From Neobacillus bataviensis (lineage in GTDB: Bacteria > Bacillota > Bacilli > Bacillales_B > DSM-18226), in NCBI RefSeq assembly GCF_019969725.1, contig NZ_JAHXYW010000012.1:62001-126000 (forward strand): DNA of 64,000 bases, written 5' to 3'. The translations under genes and the position numbers were made by a program. Positions 31,728-40,495 of this stretch are shown in pieces. The stretch's first letter is position 1; the number at the start of each line of letters is the position of its first letter. The notes below the pieces were generated by a model, which saw only the letters and a list, made by a program, of their open reading frames with translations, was not told the DNA's origin and made no database searches.

Positions 31728-33038
31728 CTAAGCATTCATATCCGAAACGTATTTCTGGACTTCGATGAAGCTCTCGTCGACTTCTTTCACGCGCTCGATG
31801 TCTGCGCCTAACCCAGCTAATTTGCCGTGGAAATCCACGTAGCCGCGGTCTAAGTGCTTCAGCTCAGTCACACGTGTCACGCCTTCAGAAACCAAACCAG
31901 TCAAAATCAATGCAGCTGCGGCTCTTAAATCTGTCGCAGACACTTCTGCACCCTGTAAATTCGAAGGACCATTTAAAATAACAGAACGGCCTTCAATTTT
32001 AATATCGGCATTCATGCGGCGGAATTCTTCAACGTGCATGAAACGATTCTCAAACACCGTTTCTGTAATCATTGAAGTTCCTTCAGCACGAAGCAATAAA
32101 GCCATCATTTGTGATTGCATATCGGTTGGGAAGCCTGGATGCGGCATCGTTTTAATGTCTACGGCCTTTAATCGATCAGGACCGATAACGCGGACGCCAT
32201 CCTCTTCCTCATGAATTTCTACACCCATTTCTTCCATCTTGGCAATTAAGGAAGATAAATGTTCTGGAACTGCTCCCTTCACCAGCACATTTCCACCCGT
32301 AATTGCCGAAGCTACCATGAAGGTACCTGCTTCAATCCGGTCCGGAATAATGTTATGGTCTGCGCCAAATAACACATCGACACCTTCAATTCGAAGAGTG
32401 CCCGTACCAGCGCCGCGTACCTTAGCGCCCATTTTGTTCAGGAAGTTTGCAAGATCAACGATTTCTGGTTCTTTTGCGACGTTTTCGATGATAGTCGTTC
32501 CAACCGCTAGGGTTGCTGCCATCATAATGTTTTCCGTTGCACCAACACTTGGGAAATCCAAGTAAATCTTGGCACCTTTCAAGCGGCCCTCTACCTCCGC
32601 TTCGATAAAGCCATTCCCTACCTTCACTGTTGCACCCATGGCTTCAAAGCCCTTTAAGTGCTGGTCGATAGGGCGAGATCCGATGGCACAACCACCTGGA
32701 AGAGCTACACGAGCCCGGCCATTACGTGCCAATAAAGATCCCATGACAAGGACAGACGCGCGCATTTTACGAACGTATTCGAATGGCGCCTCAACTTTTA
32801 ACTCTCTGGATGCATCAACAATAACTGTATTATTGTTAAATACCACTTCAGCATTTAAGTTGCGTAAAACTTCATTAATTGTGTATACATCGGAGAGTGT
32901 AGGTACATCACGAATTACACTTTTTCCATCACTTGCTAATAATGTTGCAGCGATAACAGGCAGGACGGCATTTTTTGCACCTTCCACTTTAACCGTTCCA
33001 TTAAGCCTTTGTCCGCCGCGGACGATGATCTTTTCCAA
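31728..33038 (-). CDS. murA: UDP-N-acetylglucosamine 1-carboxyvinyltransferase MurA
   Basis: 436 residues from TTG 33038, with GGAGGGG 7 bases upstream. The EPSP-synthase-like fold shows [18 protein letters not shown], active-site Cys117 in [12 protein letters not shown] (the residue attacked by fosfomycin) and the C-terminal [14 protein letters not shown]. It transfers enolpyruvate to UDP-GlcNAc, the first committed step of peptidoglycan synthesis. Position between ywmB and spoIID matches B. subtilis murAA. Confidence 0.96.
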   Translation of the reverse strand: MEKIIVRGGQRLNGTVKVEGAKNAVLPVIAATLLASDGKSVIRDVPTLSDVYTINEVLRNLNAEVVFNNNTVIVDASRELKVEAPFEYVRKMRASVLVMGSLLARNGRARVALPGGCAIGSRPIDQHLKGFEAMGATVKVGNGFIEAEVEGRLKGAKIYLDFPSVGATENIMMAATLAVGTTIIENVAKEPEIVDLANFLNKMGAKVRGAGTGTLRIEGVDVLFGADHNIIPDRIEAGTFMVASAITGGNVLVKGAVPEHLSSLIAKMEEMGVEIHEEEDGVRVIGPDRLKAVDIKTMPHPGFPTDMQSQMMALLLRAEGTSMITETVFENRFMHVEEFRRMNADIKIEGRSVILNGPSNLQGAEVSATDLRAAAALILTGLVSEGVTRVTELKHLDRGYVDFHGKLAGLGADIERVKEVDESFIEVQKYVSDMNA

Positions 33039-33070
33039 GAGTATTCCCCTCCGCGTCCATTTTCTCTATA

Positions 33071-33889
33071 TTAATATTCAATCGTAATGATTGGTGTGCC
33101 AACTACGACGGTAGTTCCTGCGCCCAATCCTTCGGAGCGTATGCCAATTTGTAAATTCATGTTATTTTCTTTATTATCTATGGAGCCTGTAAACATTGGC
33201 GATGATGCCGAAACAGACATGAAATTCTCCTCTTTTAACGCTTCGATCTCTGTTGCATTAAAGCTTGACATTAGCCTGTTAGCCTCCACAGGTAAAGCCG
33301 TATCAATCTTATCACTGAAAACGCCTTTCATACAAGAGAAAACTGTAGGTTTTCCTCGAAATATGTCAGATATCCTATTTCTGAATTGCTCGGTAGTGAA
33401 AAAGACCTCTGACATCTTATTCCAATCTCTCCCGCTAACTCTATAAACTATATACGCATCGATAGGTTGTTTTGTGTGGGTTGCCATAATTTGAAGCATT
33501 TCACTGTGGTGTTTAGATGTTGGAGATACTGCTGTCACTTCCCGATATTCGCTGGTGTTTTTCACGGACCAATCCCACTCGGGAAACTTTTTTTGAAGCT
33601 TATCCACGTATTCCTGAACTTCCTTCTCACTCTTCAGGCCTGCCAGATGTTCTCGTGCATAATACGACCATTCATTGAGCAAAATATTTTCGGCTTTTAA
33701 AACAGAGCCGATCTTCACCAAATCCTGTCCGCCGCTGTTTTGAAAAATGGACGCTCTCCCGTCGTCTACTTTTTCTTTGTTAAAAATATCCAGGCCGCCG
33801 TTTGCTTCAGTTGTTCGGTTCCCAATTACAACCAGAATAAAACATAAAATTGAAACCATGCCTAAAAAAATCTTACTGTTTCTCTTCAT
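33071..33889 (-). CDS. ywmB: YwmB family protein
   Basis: 272 residues from ATG 33889 ([11 protein letters not shown]), with AGGGGAG upstream. An N-terminal signal anchor (5-25) precedes an exported domain with [21 protein letters not shown] and a long C-terminal mixed region. Relatives are annotated as YwmB or TATA-box-binding-like from fold similarity; there is no evidence of DNA binding, and export makes it unlikely. Located just upstream of murA on the same strand, a 32-base gap apart, so probably co-transcribed. Confidence 0.85.
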   Translation of the reverse strand: MKRNSKIFLGMVSILCFILVVIGNRTTEANGGLDIFNKEKVDDGRASIFQNSGGQDLVKIGSVLKAENILLNEWSYYAREHLAGLKSEKEVQEYVDKLQKKFPEWDWSVKNTSEYREVTAVSPTSKHHSEMLQIMATHTKQPIDAYIVYRVSGRDWNKMSEVFFTTEQFRNRISDIFRGKPTVFSCMKGVFSDKIDTALPVEANRLMSSFNATEIEALKEENFMSVSASSPMFTGSIDNKENNMNLQIGIRSEGLGAGTTVVVGTPIITIEY

Positions 33890-34127
33890 CTCTCGTCTCC
33901 CCTTTACTACCATTATTTCCAAGGAAGAGCAGAGCATACTTGGGAAATGTCGTCACTTTTAGACAAGTTTCAATATCTATTACGTGAAACAATGTACAAA
34001 GGTTTCATGTTCACTTTATCACATTAAATCACTGACTAATATTTTTTCCACACAACGAGAATTGTACTCAAAATATGGACAAATGGGAACATGTACGAAG
34101 ACCTAAATTTTTTCCATTTTATCATTT

Positions 34128-34364
34128 TTATTGTAAAATCAACGGCAGCTGCTGGGACCATTGCAGATAATCAAGGAAAAAGTTACTAACTGATGAACCG
34201 ATGAAAATGGCTAATAATATGTACAGTAAACGCGCCTGAAACACATGGTTTGGCCGCAGCAGCTTCTCAAGGCGGATCGCCTGCAAGGCCCACCACGAAA
34301 GCGCGATAAACACTATGTGCGAGATAATACTGACTAGCGCTATTTGGCCAAAATCATTTATCAT
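34128..34364 (-). CDS. ywzB: DUF1146 membrane protein, YwzB-like
   Basis: 78 residues, the usual length. Two membrane segments (about 6-28 and 45-67) with the conserved loop ALQAIRLEKLLRPNHVFQARLL. AAAGGGGG stands 7 bases before the ATG. In B. subtilis ywzB lies near ywmB-murAA after the atp operon. Function unknown. Confidence 0.9.
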   Translation of the reverse strand: MINDFGQIALVSIISHIVFIALSWWALQAIRLEKLLRPNHVFQARLLYILLAIFIGSSVSNFFLDYLQWSQQLPLILQ

Positions 34365-34640
34365 GCTGGTACCCCCTTTTTCAATCCAATGACTATTCTA
34401 CCATATCGCCGTTAAAAAATTCGAGTGATTTCCTTTTATTGGAGAATTTTTTGAAAATTCAGTGCCGATGATTCCGCTTCTAACGCTTTGCTTTTCGTGT
34501 GAGTCCCGGGTTCCTCTTCGTCTTTTTACTCCAATCAACATGGTTACAAATTCAATTTTAACCTTAAACACAGCTAAAAAAATTAACCGCCTAAACACCG
34601 TTCACTGCTGTTTAAACGCTGTTTAGGCAGTTAATTATCC
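34365..34640. other. Intergenic region with a long inverted repeat
   Basis: 276 bases. The only clear element is the inverted repeat ATTAACCGCCTAAACA (34582-34597) facing TGTTTAGGCAGTTAAT (34620-34635), which may end the 59-residue gene on the minus strand. Confidence 0.55.
34582..34635 (-). terminator. Inverted repeat downstream of 59-residue gene
   Basis: A 16-bp stem with one mismatch and a 22-base loop that itself holds the palindrome GTTTAAAC. On the minus strand a T-rich tail (TTTTTTTAGC) follows, so terminator function is plausible. Confidence 0.6.
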
Positions 34641-34820
34641 TTACACTTCATTCCACACCCTGTGCAAATTTAGTGGTACATATACTTTTTCTCCATGAAT
34701 CTCACGGTGGATAATTGGTTCCTCAAAATAAGCCTCCAAACGGCGCGCGAGTCTTATCTTTTGTCTTGCCATCCTGTGTCCTCCGATTAATTTTTCAAAG
34801 TTGATCTTGGAATATTTCAT
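34641..34820 (-). CDS. 59-residue basic protein with two candidate starts
   Basis: ATG 34820 has AGGGAGGAG 7 bases upstream. An in-frame ATG at 34772 (MARQKIRLARRLEAYF) has its own GGAGG 7 bases upstream, so a 43-residue form may also be made. The sequence is basic in the middle (RQKIRLARRL) and ends VPLNLHRVWNEV. No family is recognised. It follows the YflT-type stress gene on the same strand (56-base gap), so it is likely part of the sigma-B transcript from 35235-35259. Confidence 0.75.
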   Translation of the reverse strand: MKYSKINFEKLIGGHRMARQKIRLARRLEAYFEEPIIHREIHGEKVYVPLNLHRVWNEV

Positions 34821-34844
34821 GTTCTTTCTCCTCCCTTTTTAGGT

Positions 34845-34868
34845 GCAGGCCCCCATAAGGGAGCCTGC
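34845..34868 (-). other. Hairpin between two genes of a sigma-B transcript
   Basis: GCAGGCCCCC (34845-34854) faces GGGAGCCTGC (34859-34868), a 10-bp stem with one mismatch and loop ATAA. No T run follows on the minus strand, so it may be a processing or partial-attenuation element. Confidence 0.55.
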
Positions 34869-34876
34869 GAGACTGG

Positions 34877-35203
34877 TTAGGCTGTTTTTGAAGCGACGAC
34901 AACTACTTTTCCCTGGTCCAATTCTTCCTCAAAGTGCTCGGCTTCATTAGTGGACAGACCCAATGACTCAAGCTTTGACCTTAATTCGTCACCGCGCGTC
35001 CGAAAAACGTTTGCCAGCGAATCCAGAACTCCCTCCTCGGCGACACCGATGCTGCTAATGTCCAGTTGATCCGTTAAATCTTCCGAGCGATGTTGGTCGT
35101 GCGCCAATAAATAAATCTCATCCTTTTTATAACCATCCATGATGAATTGTTCGATTTCTTTTCTTGCCTGTACCCCATTTTCAACTACTTTGACATGTTT
35201 CAT
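34877..35203 (-). CDS. General stress protein with YflT domain
   Basis: 108 residues from ATG 35203, with AGGAGG upstream. One YflT (GS17M) domain: KHVKVVENGVQARKEIEQFI ... GYKKDEIYLLAHD, then acidic helices, ending GKVVVVASK. B. subtilis YflT is a sigma-B-dependent protein of unknown biochemistry. A sigma-B-like promoter lies at 35235-35259. Confidence 0.88.
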   Translation of the reverse strand: MKHVKVVENGVQARKEIEQFIMDGYKKDEIYLLAHDQHRSEDLTDQLDISSIGVAEEGVLDSLANVFRTRGDELRSKLESLGLSTNEAEHFEEELDQGKVVVVASKTA

Positions 35204-35234
35204 TTTTCTTCCTCCTTTCGTGTTTACAGGTTGT

Positions 35235-35259
35235 ATAACCGCTTTTGAAAAATTAAAAC
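35235..35259 (-). promoter_or_regulatory. Sigma-B promoter of YflT-type gene
   Basis: Minus strand: -35 GTTTTA (35254-35259), 13 bp, -10 GGTTAT (35235-35240). Upstream of the -35 is TAAAAAAATAGGTTTT, a 16-mer also present at the rsbV promoter. Confidence 0.75.
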
Positions 35260-35271
35260 CTATTTTTTTAG

Positions 35272-35297
35272 GTTACTAATACAGCTAGCGTGGGTAT
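35272..35297 (+). promoter_or_regulatory. Sigma-B promoter of zinc-ribbon/IDEAL gene
   Basis: -35 GTTACT (35272-35277), 14 bp, -10 GGGTAT (35292-35297). It is back to back with the preceding promoter, with 12 bp between the two -35 elements. Confidence 0.8.
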
Positions 35298-35323
35298 ATA
35301 AGAAGCAATTATATGGAGGTGGT

Positions 35324-35659
35324 ATGGTGATGAAGAAATTGTTATGCAGGGATTGTGGGAATGCCGAATTTTATATGATTAATGTGAATGAAGCGCTGTG
35401 CAAATGCGGATTGCGCTTAACCAAATTGAGCGATTATCGCTGGGAAAAGCCAAAAACGTGGAATGAGCATGTCGCCCAAAAACGCCAAGCGGAAAACATT
35501 TCTAACATCATTTTGTTAAGGCGCCAGATTGACAAATGCCTGGATGAACGCGATGAAGAAGGGTTTAAAAAGTTAACGGAAGAATTAAAGGCATGTCATG
35601 AATCAATGAAAAAGCACAAGATCGCACCAGCATCCAATGAGAAAAAATTTCAGGTTTAG
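35324..35659 (+). CDS. Zinc-ribbon protein with C-terminal IDEAL motif
   Basis: Residues 8-30 hold CRDCGN and CKCG, four Cys arranged as a zinc ribbon. Residues about 68-92 (RRQIDKCLDERDEEGFKKLTEEL) match the IDEAL motif, a short helix pair found at the end of many Firmicutes proteins and thought to bind partners. 111 residues; start at ATG 35324 or, with better spacing from GGAGG, ATG 35330. A sigma-B promoter lies directly upstream. Function unknown. Confidence 0.8.
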   Translation: MVMKKLLCRDCGNAEFYMINVNEALCKCGLRLTKLSDYRWEKPKTWNEHVAQKRQAENISNIILLRRQIDKCLDERDEEGFKKLTEELKACHESMKKHKIAPASNEKKFQV

Positions 35660-35706
35660 CTTCTTATACTGCGGGTACTTAATTGAAAAGAAAGGAGAGA
35701 TGCTTC

Positions 35707-35961
35707 ATGGGATTCATTTGGTCATTAATTATTGGAGGAGTCATCGGCTGGCTTGCCGGACTTATTCTTGGACGTGATGTGCCTGGAGGTATTTTTGGTA
35801 ATATTATCGCAGGCTTTATCGGTGCATGGCTCGGGTCCATAATATTAGGAGGATGGGGGCCGGTAATTGGTGGATTTTATGTCATTCCAGCTCTCGTCGG
35901 AGCCATCGTGCTCGTATTTATCGTCAGCCTAATTTTTAGAAGTCTCAAACGCTCAGCCTAA
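35707..35961 (+). CDS. ywzA: GlsB/YeaQ/YmgE-type stress membrane protein, YwzA-like
   Basis: 84 residues from ATG 35707 (MGFIWSLIIGG), with AAAGGAGAG 7 bases upstream. Three Gly-rich membrane segments with GWLAGLILGRDVPGGIFGNI and FIGAWLGSIILGGWGPVIGG, the transglycosylase-associated family. B. subtilis YwzA is sigma-B controlled. It probably shares the transcript from 35272-35297. A terminator follows. Confidence 0.88.
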   Translation: MGFIWSLIIGGVIGWLAGLILGRDVPGGIFGNIIAGFIGAWLGSIILGGWGPVIGGFYVIPALVGAIVLVFIVSLIFRSLKRSA

Positions 35962-35966
35962 AGAAG

Positions 35967-35998
35967 AAAGACTGCCCTATGTGAGGCAGTCTTTTCTT
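35967..35998. terminator. Bidirectional terminator between ywzA and rsbM
   Basis: AAAGACTGCC (35967-35976) pairs with GGCAGTCTTT (35984-35993); T-rich after and A/G-rich before the stem. Confidence 0.85.
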
Positions 35999-36000
35999 CT

Positions 36001-36858
36001 TTAAAAAGCTTTTCGATATATCCGTTCCTGTGGATTGAATTCCTCGTATTGCAGCCCCTTTGGCATAAACAGAATCGATTCCTTGCTTCCGAGTCCCATG
36101 AAACCTCCCTGCGCCAGGCTGTTGTACATCAGGCGGTGCACCTGCTGCTGCAGGTTATTGTCAAAATAAATCATTACATTGCGGCAGAGGATCATATGAA
36201 ACTCATTGAACGAGCCGTCTGTCACCAAATTATGCTGGGCGAAAATCAGGTTCTCGTTCAAATTCGGCCGAAAATAGGCAAATTGATGGTCTGTCGAATA
36301 ATATTCGGAAAAGGCCTTTTTACCTCCGGCTTTCAAATAATTTTTCGTGTATTGCTGCATTTTTTTTAAAGGAAATGCGCCTTTTTGAGCAGCGACAAGG
36401 GCTTTTTCATTCATGTCGGTCGCGTAGATGCGGGTTTTTTCCGCCAGCCCCTCTTCTTCGATCAGGATGGCCATGGAATAGACCTCCTCCCCTGTCGCAC
36501 AGCCGGCGTGCCAGATCCGAATCTCCGGAAGCTCCCGCAAGAGCGGCACTACTTCGTTGCGAATGACAGCGAAGAAGCTCGGGTCACGGTACATTTCCGT
36601 CATCCGGATCGATAAATCATTGAGGAGACGCTCCAAATAGCCTTGCTCATGCAGCACTTTTTCCAATAAAGCCGTAATCGTCGGGAGCCGCTCCGCTTTC
36701 ATCCGGTTCAGGATTCTTCGGGTCAATGAGGCGCGGACATAGCTGCGAAAGTCATAGCCGTACATTTGATAGAGACCTTCTAGAAGCAGATTGATTTCGA
36801 CTTCCTGCCTCTCATTCAGCGCCAATACCTCTGTATCTTGAGATATGATAGGATTCAC
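36001..36858 (-). CDS. rsbM: CheR-type methyltransferase, RsbM-like
   Basis: 285 residues from GTG 36858, which overlaps the stop of the kinase gene (GTGA), so the two are translationally coupled. The CheR N-terminal helical domain is followed by the SAM-binding domain with IRIWHAGCATGEEVYSMAIL and later FDLILCRNVMIYF-like IxxCRNVMIYFDN. In the B. cereus group RsbM methylates the hybrid kinase RsbK and lowers sigma-B activity; the gene pair and order fit that model. Assignment is by domain and context. Confidence 0.88.
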   Translation of the reverse strand: MNPIISQDTEVLALNERQEVEINLLLEGLYQMYGYDFRSYVRASLTRRILNRMKAERLPTITALLEKVLHEQGYLERLLNDLSIRMTEMYRDPSFFAVIRNEVVPLLRELPEIRIWHAGCATGEEVYSMAILIEEEGLAEKTRIYATDMNEKALVAAQKGAFPLKKMQQYTKNYLKAGGKKAFSEYYSTDHQFAYFRPNLNENLIFAQHNLVTDGSFNEFHMILCRNVMIYFDNNLQQQVHRLMYNSLAQGGFMGLGSKESILFMPKGLQYEEFNPQERIYRKAF

Positions 36859-39584
36859 CGCGGGTTCACCTGCTCAGTCAGCCACACCCGCATCAGCGAG
36901 TACAACTGATCGATATTTAATGGCTTCATGATATAATCCGAGGCTCCTGCATCCATACATTTGTCGCGCTCGCCCTTCATGGCCTTGGCCGTCAAGGCTA
37001 TAATCGGCAGATCGTGCATCCCGAGTTCATTTCGGATGATCGTCATCGCTTCATAGCCGCCCATGATCGGCATCATGATGTCCATAAAAATCAAATCAAA
37101 CTCTTGTTTTTGTAAAATTTCAATCGCCTGTTTCCCGTTCTTTGCCACTTGTACAGCTACACCCTTGCGCTCAAGAGCCGAGACGATGGCGAATACATTT
37201 CGTCCGTCGTCCTCCACCAAAAGCACTTTTTTCCCTTTAAACAGCTGATCATTCGAGGTTGCCGTTTGTTCGGCTGGAGTCGATTCTTCTTCTATTCTCT
37301 CCTCGTCCTCTGTCGTTACGCTAATGGCAGCTGCCACTTCCTCCAGTGCAAGGATGTCCTGGTCCAGTTTACTCGGGATATATAATGTAAACGTGCTTCC
37401 CTTGCCAACCTCACTCTCTACGTCAAGGGCACCTCCAAGCAGACGGGTAAATTCGCGGCAAATCGATAACCCGAGACCCGTCCCGCCGTATTGCCGATTC
37501 GTCGTCCCGTCGACCTGCTGGAAAGCATCAAAAATAATTTGCTGCTTTTCGAGCGGAATCCCGATTCCGGTATCCGTGACTGAGATCGCCAGCACAGGCA
37601 CTCCTGCTGGAATGTCGGGTACTTTTTCAGCGTCAGCGAGATTAATGCGTACCGAGACAGAGCCCTGTTCCGTAAATTTGAAGGCATTGGATAACAGATT
37701 TTTTAAAATTTGCTGCAATCGTTGGCCATCCGTCGAAATGACCGCAGGGACATTTGGATGTCTGTGCACCTCAAACGTCAAATTCTTTTTTGCCGCTACC
37801 GGAGCAAATAAGCTTTTCAATATCTGCGGCAGCTCTGTCACATTGACTTCATCGGTCAGGATTTCAATTTTTCCTGCTTCAATTTTTGATAAATCGAGGA
37901 TATCATCAATCAGCCGCAGCAAATCGGCACCGGCTGTATTAACGACGCGGGCGTACTCGCCGACCTCATCTTGATCCAATTCCGCCTTATTCTCCATGAG
38001 CATTTGCGACAAAATGAGGATGCTGTTCAGCGGCGTGCGCAGCTCATGCGACATGTTCGCCAGAAAATCGGATTTAAATTGCGAACTCATCTTCAATTTG
38101 AGTGAATACTCCTCCAGCTCGTCCTTCGCTTTTTTTAGCTCGGCCGCTCTTTGCTCGGCGTCGTGCTTCTGTTCTTCCAAAAAGTCATTTGAAATCCGGA
38201 GCTGCTCCTGCTGCATCTGCAATTCTTCAGATTGAGCCTGAAGCTCTTCTGACTGCGCCTGCAATTCCTCAGTTAATACCTGCGATTCTCCAAGCAGCCT
38301 TTCCACTTCCATCCGCCCAAGCACGCTCGTAATCGATGAGCCAAATTTGTCCTGGAGCAGGTCGAGCAAGGTCAGGTGCTGAGAAAGAAACGGCTTGAGC
38401 GCGGCAAATTCGACCACGGCCTCCACCCTGCCTTCATAGAGAATTGGGGCAACCATTAAATTTCTTGGCGAAGAAGCGCCTAAGCCAGAGGTCACTTTGA
38501 TATGGTCTTCCGGCAGTTGATCGATGAGAAAAATTCTTTTATCAAGTGCCGCTTGGCCGATCAGCCCTTCTCCCAGCTTGAAGCTGGAAGCGGCGCGTTC
38601 TTCCTCCGCGACTGCGTAGCCCGCTACCTTGACAAAGTCGATCTCGCCGCCTTGATTTCTGCGTAGATAGACGACTCCATTAGTGGCGTCAAGCAAGGGT
38701 GCAAGCTTAGTAATAAAGGATTTCGCCAATTCGGTAATATCCGTGATCCCCTGATACATGGTAGAAATTTCCGTCATACTCTTTTCCACCCAGCTATGTT
38801 TTTCGAGGCTGTTCAACAGGCTGTTCATCGCCTCTGCCAGCTCTCGAGTCTCATCCTTCGTATGCACTTCGATTCTTGTTGCTAGGTCGACCTCAGAATC
38901 GGTGATGCTTTTAATCGTTTTCACGACCTGTCGTATCGTCCTGACAATCGAATTGGACAAGAAAATGGCCGTGGCAACGGTAATAACCGTGACCAAAAAG
39001 ATGATGGCATATATGATTAATTTTACATTGGCAGTGTTTTGTATAAGCTTGGCGGTACGGTCATCCGTCATTTTTTTTTCCTTATCAAGAAAGGATTCTA
39101 GCTGGGTCCGAAGCTGATCGGTCACTTTCTTTCCGGCATTTTTCGTGAAATGCTCGTTTAAAGCGGCAGTGTTATTTGCCTTTTTATTATTGATGACATA
39201 TTCACCGGAGTCCGCCTGCCATTTTTCAATCTGTGGTTTAATCTCCTCGAGGTTCCGCTGCTGAGTGCTGTTGCCCTTAATCAGGGAATGAAGTTTATTG
39301 TAGTTGTCGAGCCAGCTGCGGCTCCCCTCGTGATAGGGCTCAAGATATTCTTCCTCGCCCGTAATCGCGTACCCTCTCATTCCGGTTTCCATCTCGAGCA
39401 CATTTTTTTGAATCTGATTGGCGAGATCGTGAACCTCAATATCATGCTGGGATATAAAGTCAACCTCGTTCTGCAGTGCTGTCATCCTATTCATGACCAT
39501 GAGCAGAGCCAGCACGAGGCAGGCCAGGATGGTCAGGTAGCCTGTGATAATTTTTGTTCGTATGTTGAAGTTGAAGCCCTTCAT
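36855..39584 (-). CDS. rsbK: Hybrid histidine kinase, RsbK-like sensor for sigma-B
   Basis: 909 residues. In order: TM1 (10-31), CHASE3 extracellular domain (about 35-175), TM2 (about 187-210), HAMP (211-263), GAF (about 280-425), coiled coil with repeated ELQAQSE (430-500), HisKA with phospho-acceptor in FLANMSHELRTPLNS, HATPase (about 620-735) and a C-terminal receiver with Asp in DLIFMDIMMP. This matches RsbK of B. cereus, which passes phosphate to the PP2C regulator RsbY. Upstream is a sigma-A-like promoter (39632-39660), so it is probably constitutive. The stop overlaps rsbM. Confidence 0.9.
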   Translation of the reverse strand: MKGFNFNIRTKIITGYLTILACLVLALLMVMNRMTALQNEVDFISQHDIEVHDLANQIQKNVLEMETGMRGYAITGEEEYLEPYHEGSRSWLDNYNKLHSLIKGNSTQQRNLEEIKPQIEKWQADSGEYVINNKKANNTAALNEHFTKNAGKKVTDQLRTQLESFLDKEKKMTDDRTAKLIQNTANVKLIIYAIIFLVTVITVATAIFLSNSIVRTIRQVVKTIKSITDSEVDLATRIEVHTKDETRELAEAMNSLLNSLEKHSWVEKSMTEISTMYQGITDITELAKSFITKLAPLLDATNGVVYLRRNQGGEIDFVKVAGYAVAEEERAASSFKLGEGLIGQAALDKRIFLIDQLPEDHIKVTSGLGASSPRNLMVAPILYEGRVEAVVEFAALKPFLSQHLTLLDLLQDKFGSSITSVLGRMEVERLLGESQVLTEELQAQSEELQAQSEELQMQQEQLRISNDFLEEQKHDAEQRAAELKKAKDELEEYSLKLKMSSQFKSDFLANMSHELRTPLNSILILSQMLMENKAELDQDEVGEYARVVNTAGADLLRLIDDILDLSKIEAGKIEILTDEVNVTELPQILKSLFAPVAAKKNLTFEVHRHPNVPAVISTDGQRLQQILKNLLSNAFKFTEQGSVSVRINLADAEKVPDIPAGVPVLAISVTDTGIGIPLEKQQIIFDAFQQVDGTTNRQYGGTGLGLSICREFTRLLGGALDVESEVGKGSTFTLYIPSKLDQDILALEEVAAAISVTTEDEERIEEESTPAEQTATSNDQLFKGKKVLLVEDDGRNVFAIVSALERKGVAVQVAKNGKQAIEILQKQEFDLIFMDIMMPIMGGYEAMTIIRNELGMHDLPIIALTAKAMKGERDKCMDAGASDYIMKPLNIDQLYSLMRVWLTEQVNPR

Positions 39585-39631
39585 TGTGATGCAGCCGCCT
39601 CCCTATTTTTTGAAAAATCTATCTATATTCT

Positions 39632-39660
39632 ATCATATCGTTTATTTCCTGGTAGACCAA
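39632..39660 (-). promoter_or_regulatory. Probable sigma-A promoter of rsbK-rsbM
   Basis: Minus strand: -35 TTGGTC (39655-39660), 17 bp, -10 TATGAT (39632-39637). Neither a GTTT nor a GGGTAT element fits this side, unlike the divergent dps promoter. Confidence 0.55.
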
Positions 39661-39692
39661 TGGGAATTAAGTTCTATGGAAAAAATTTCATA

Positions 39693-39717
39693 GTTTCATA
39701 TATTTGGCTTGGGGTAT
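39693..39717 (+). promoter_or_regulatory. Sigma-B promoter of dps
   Basis: -35 GTTTCA (39693-39698), 13 bp, -10 GGGTAT (39712-39717). Confidence 0.8.
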
Positions 39718-39751
39718 TACATAGGTATCACTAGTTATGGAGGTTATTTAT

Positions 39752-40210
39752 ATGGCAAAAACAAAAGATAAAAACGTGATGTTGACAGAGACGCTCGATA
39801 AACAGGTGGCCAATTTCTCGGTATTGTATATGAAGCTGCACCATTATCACTGGTATGTGAAAGGCGAAAATTTCTTCACGCTGCATGTCAAATTCGGTGA
39901 GTTGTATGCGGAAGCGGCGCTTCATATGGATACGATTGCCGAAAGAATGCTGTCATTGGGGGCTTCGCCAACGGCAACTTTAAAGGAGCAATTAAAGCTG
40001 GCTTCGATTGAGGAGGCATCGGGCGAGGAGTCGTCGTCCGAGATGGTTCAGGCGCTGGCAGATGACTTTAATACGGTCTGCGGTGAGTTAACGGAAGGAA
40101 TCACGGCGGCGGAGGACAACGATGACCAGCCGACAGCGGATTTGTTTATTGAGATTCGGACTTCGTTGGAAAAACACCGTTGGATGCTGGAGGCCTATTT
40201 GGCGGAGTAG
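39752..40210 (+). CDS. dps: Dps-family ferritin-like DNA-protection protein
   Basis: 152 residues from ATG 39752 (MAKTKDKNVM), with GGAGG 8 bases upstream. The ferroxidase motif HHYHWYVKGENFFTLHVKFGELY ... HMDTIAERMLSLGASP supplies the His, Asp and Glu ligands of the inter-subunit iron site. Dps shells oxidise and store iron and shield DNA. A sigma-B promoter lies upstream. In B. cereus a Dps-like gene (orf4) closes the sigB operon; here it is divergent from rsbK in the same cluster. Confidence 0.92.
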   Translation: MAKTKDKNVMLTETLDKQVANFSVLYMKLHHYHWYVKGENFFTLHVKFGELYAEAALHMDTIAERMLSLGASPTATLKEQLKLASIEEASGEESSSEMVQALADDFNTVCGELTEGITAAEDNDDQPTADLFIEIRTSLEKHRWMLEAYLAE

Positions 40211-40288
40211 ATGGGATTGGCATTTGAGTAGGAGGATATACGGCTGGGCTGGGGCAAAACAGGTGAGTCCATTCCCTGTCCACGCCTC

Positions 40289-40460
40289 AGTGACCGTATG
40301 TACTCTTTTTTATGCTAACGGGCACAAGTGAACTCTCCAGAGTGACCGACTGTACTACTTTTTTCCTGCCAACGGGCACTGTGAACCACGCACATTGCCC
40401 GCCTTAGCTATTTTTCCATGCCAACAGGCACTATGATCCGTCCACAGTGCCTACCCTAAA
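40289..40460. repeat. 52-bp tandem repeat between dps and rsbY
   Basis: Starts at 40289, 40341, 40394 and 40446 with AGTGACCG, AGTGACCG, ATTGCCCG and AGTGCCTA. Each unit continues with a T-rich stretch and TGCCAACGGGCACTGTGA or a close variant; the last unit is partial. The unit contains the small palindrome TGCCAACGGGCA. It lies between convergent gene ends. Confidence 0.8.
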
Positions 40461-40495
40461 CATTTCCCGCAACATCCTCTATCCAGCAACAACAC

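Noticed and set aside
34398..34598. Minus-strand frame of 66 codons
   Set aside because: No ribosome site, and its start lies in the inverted repeat; no motif.
37324..37974. Plus-strand frame of 216 codons
   Set aside because: Antisense to the ATPase and receiver part of the RsbK-like kinase; Ser/Thr-rich shadow.
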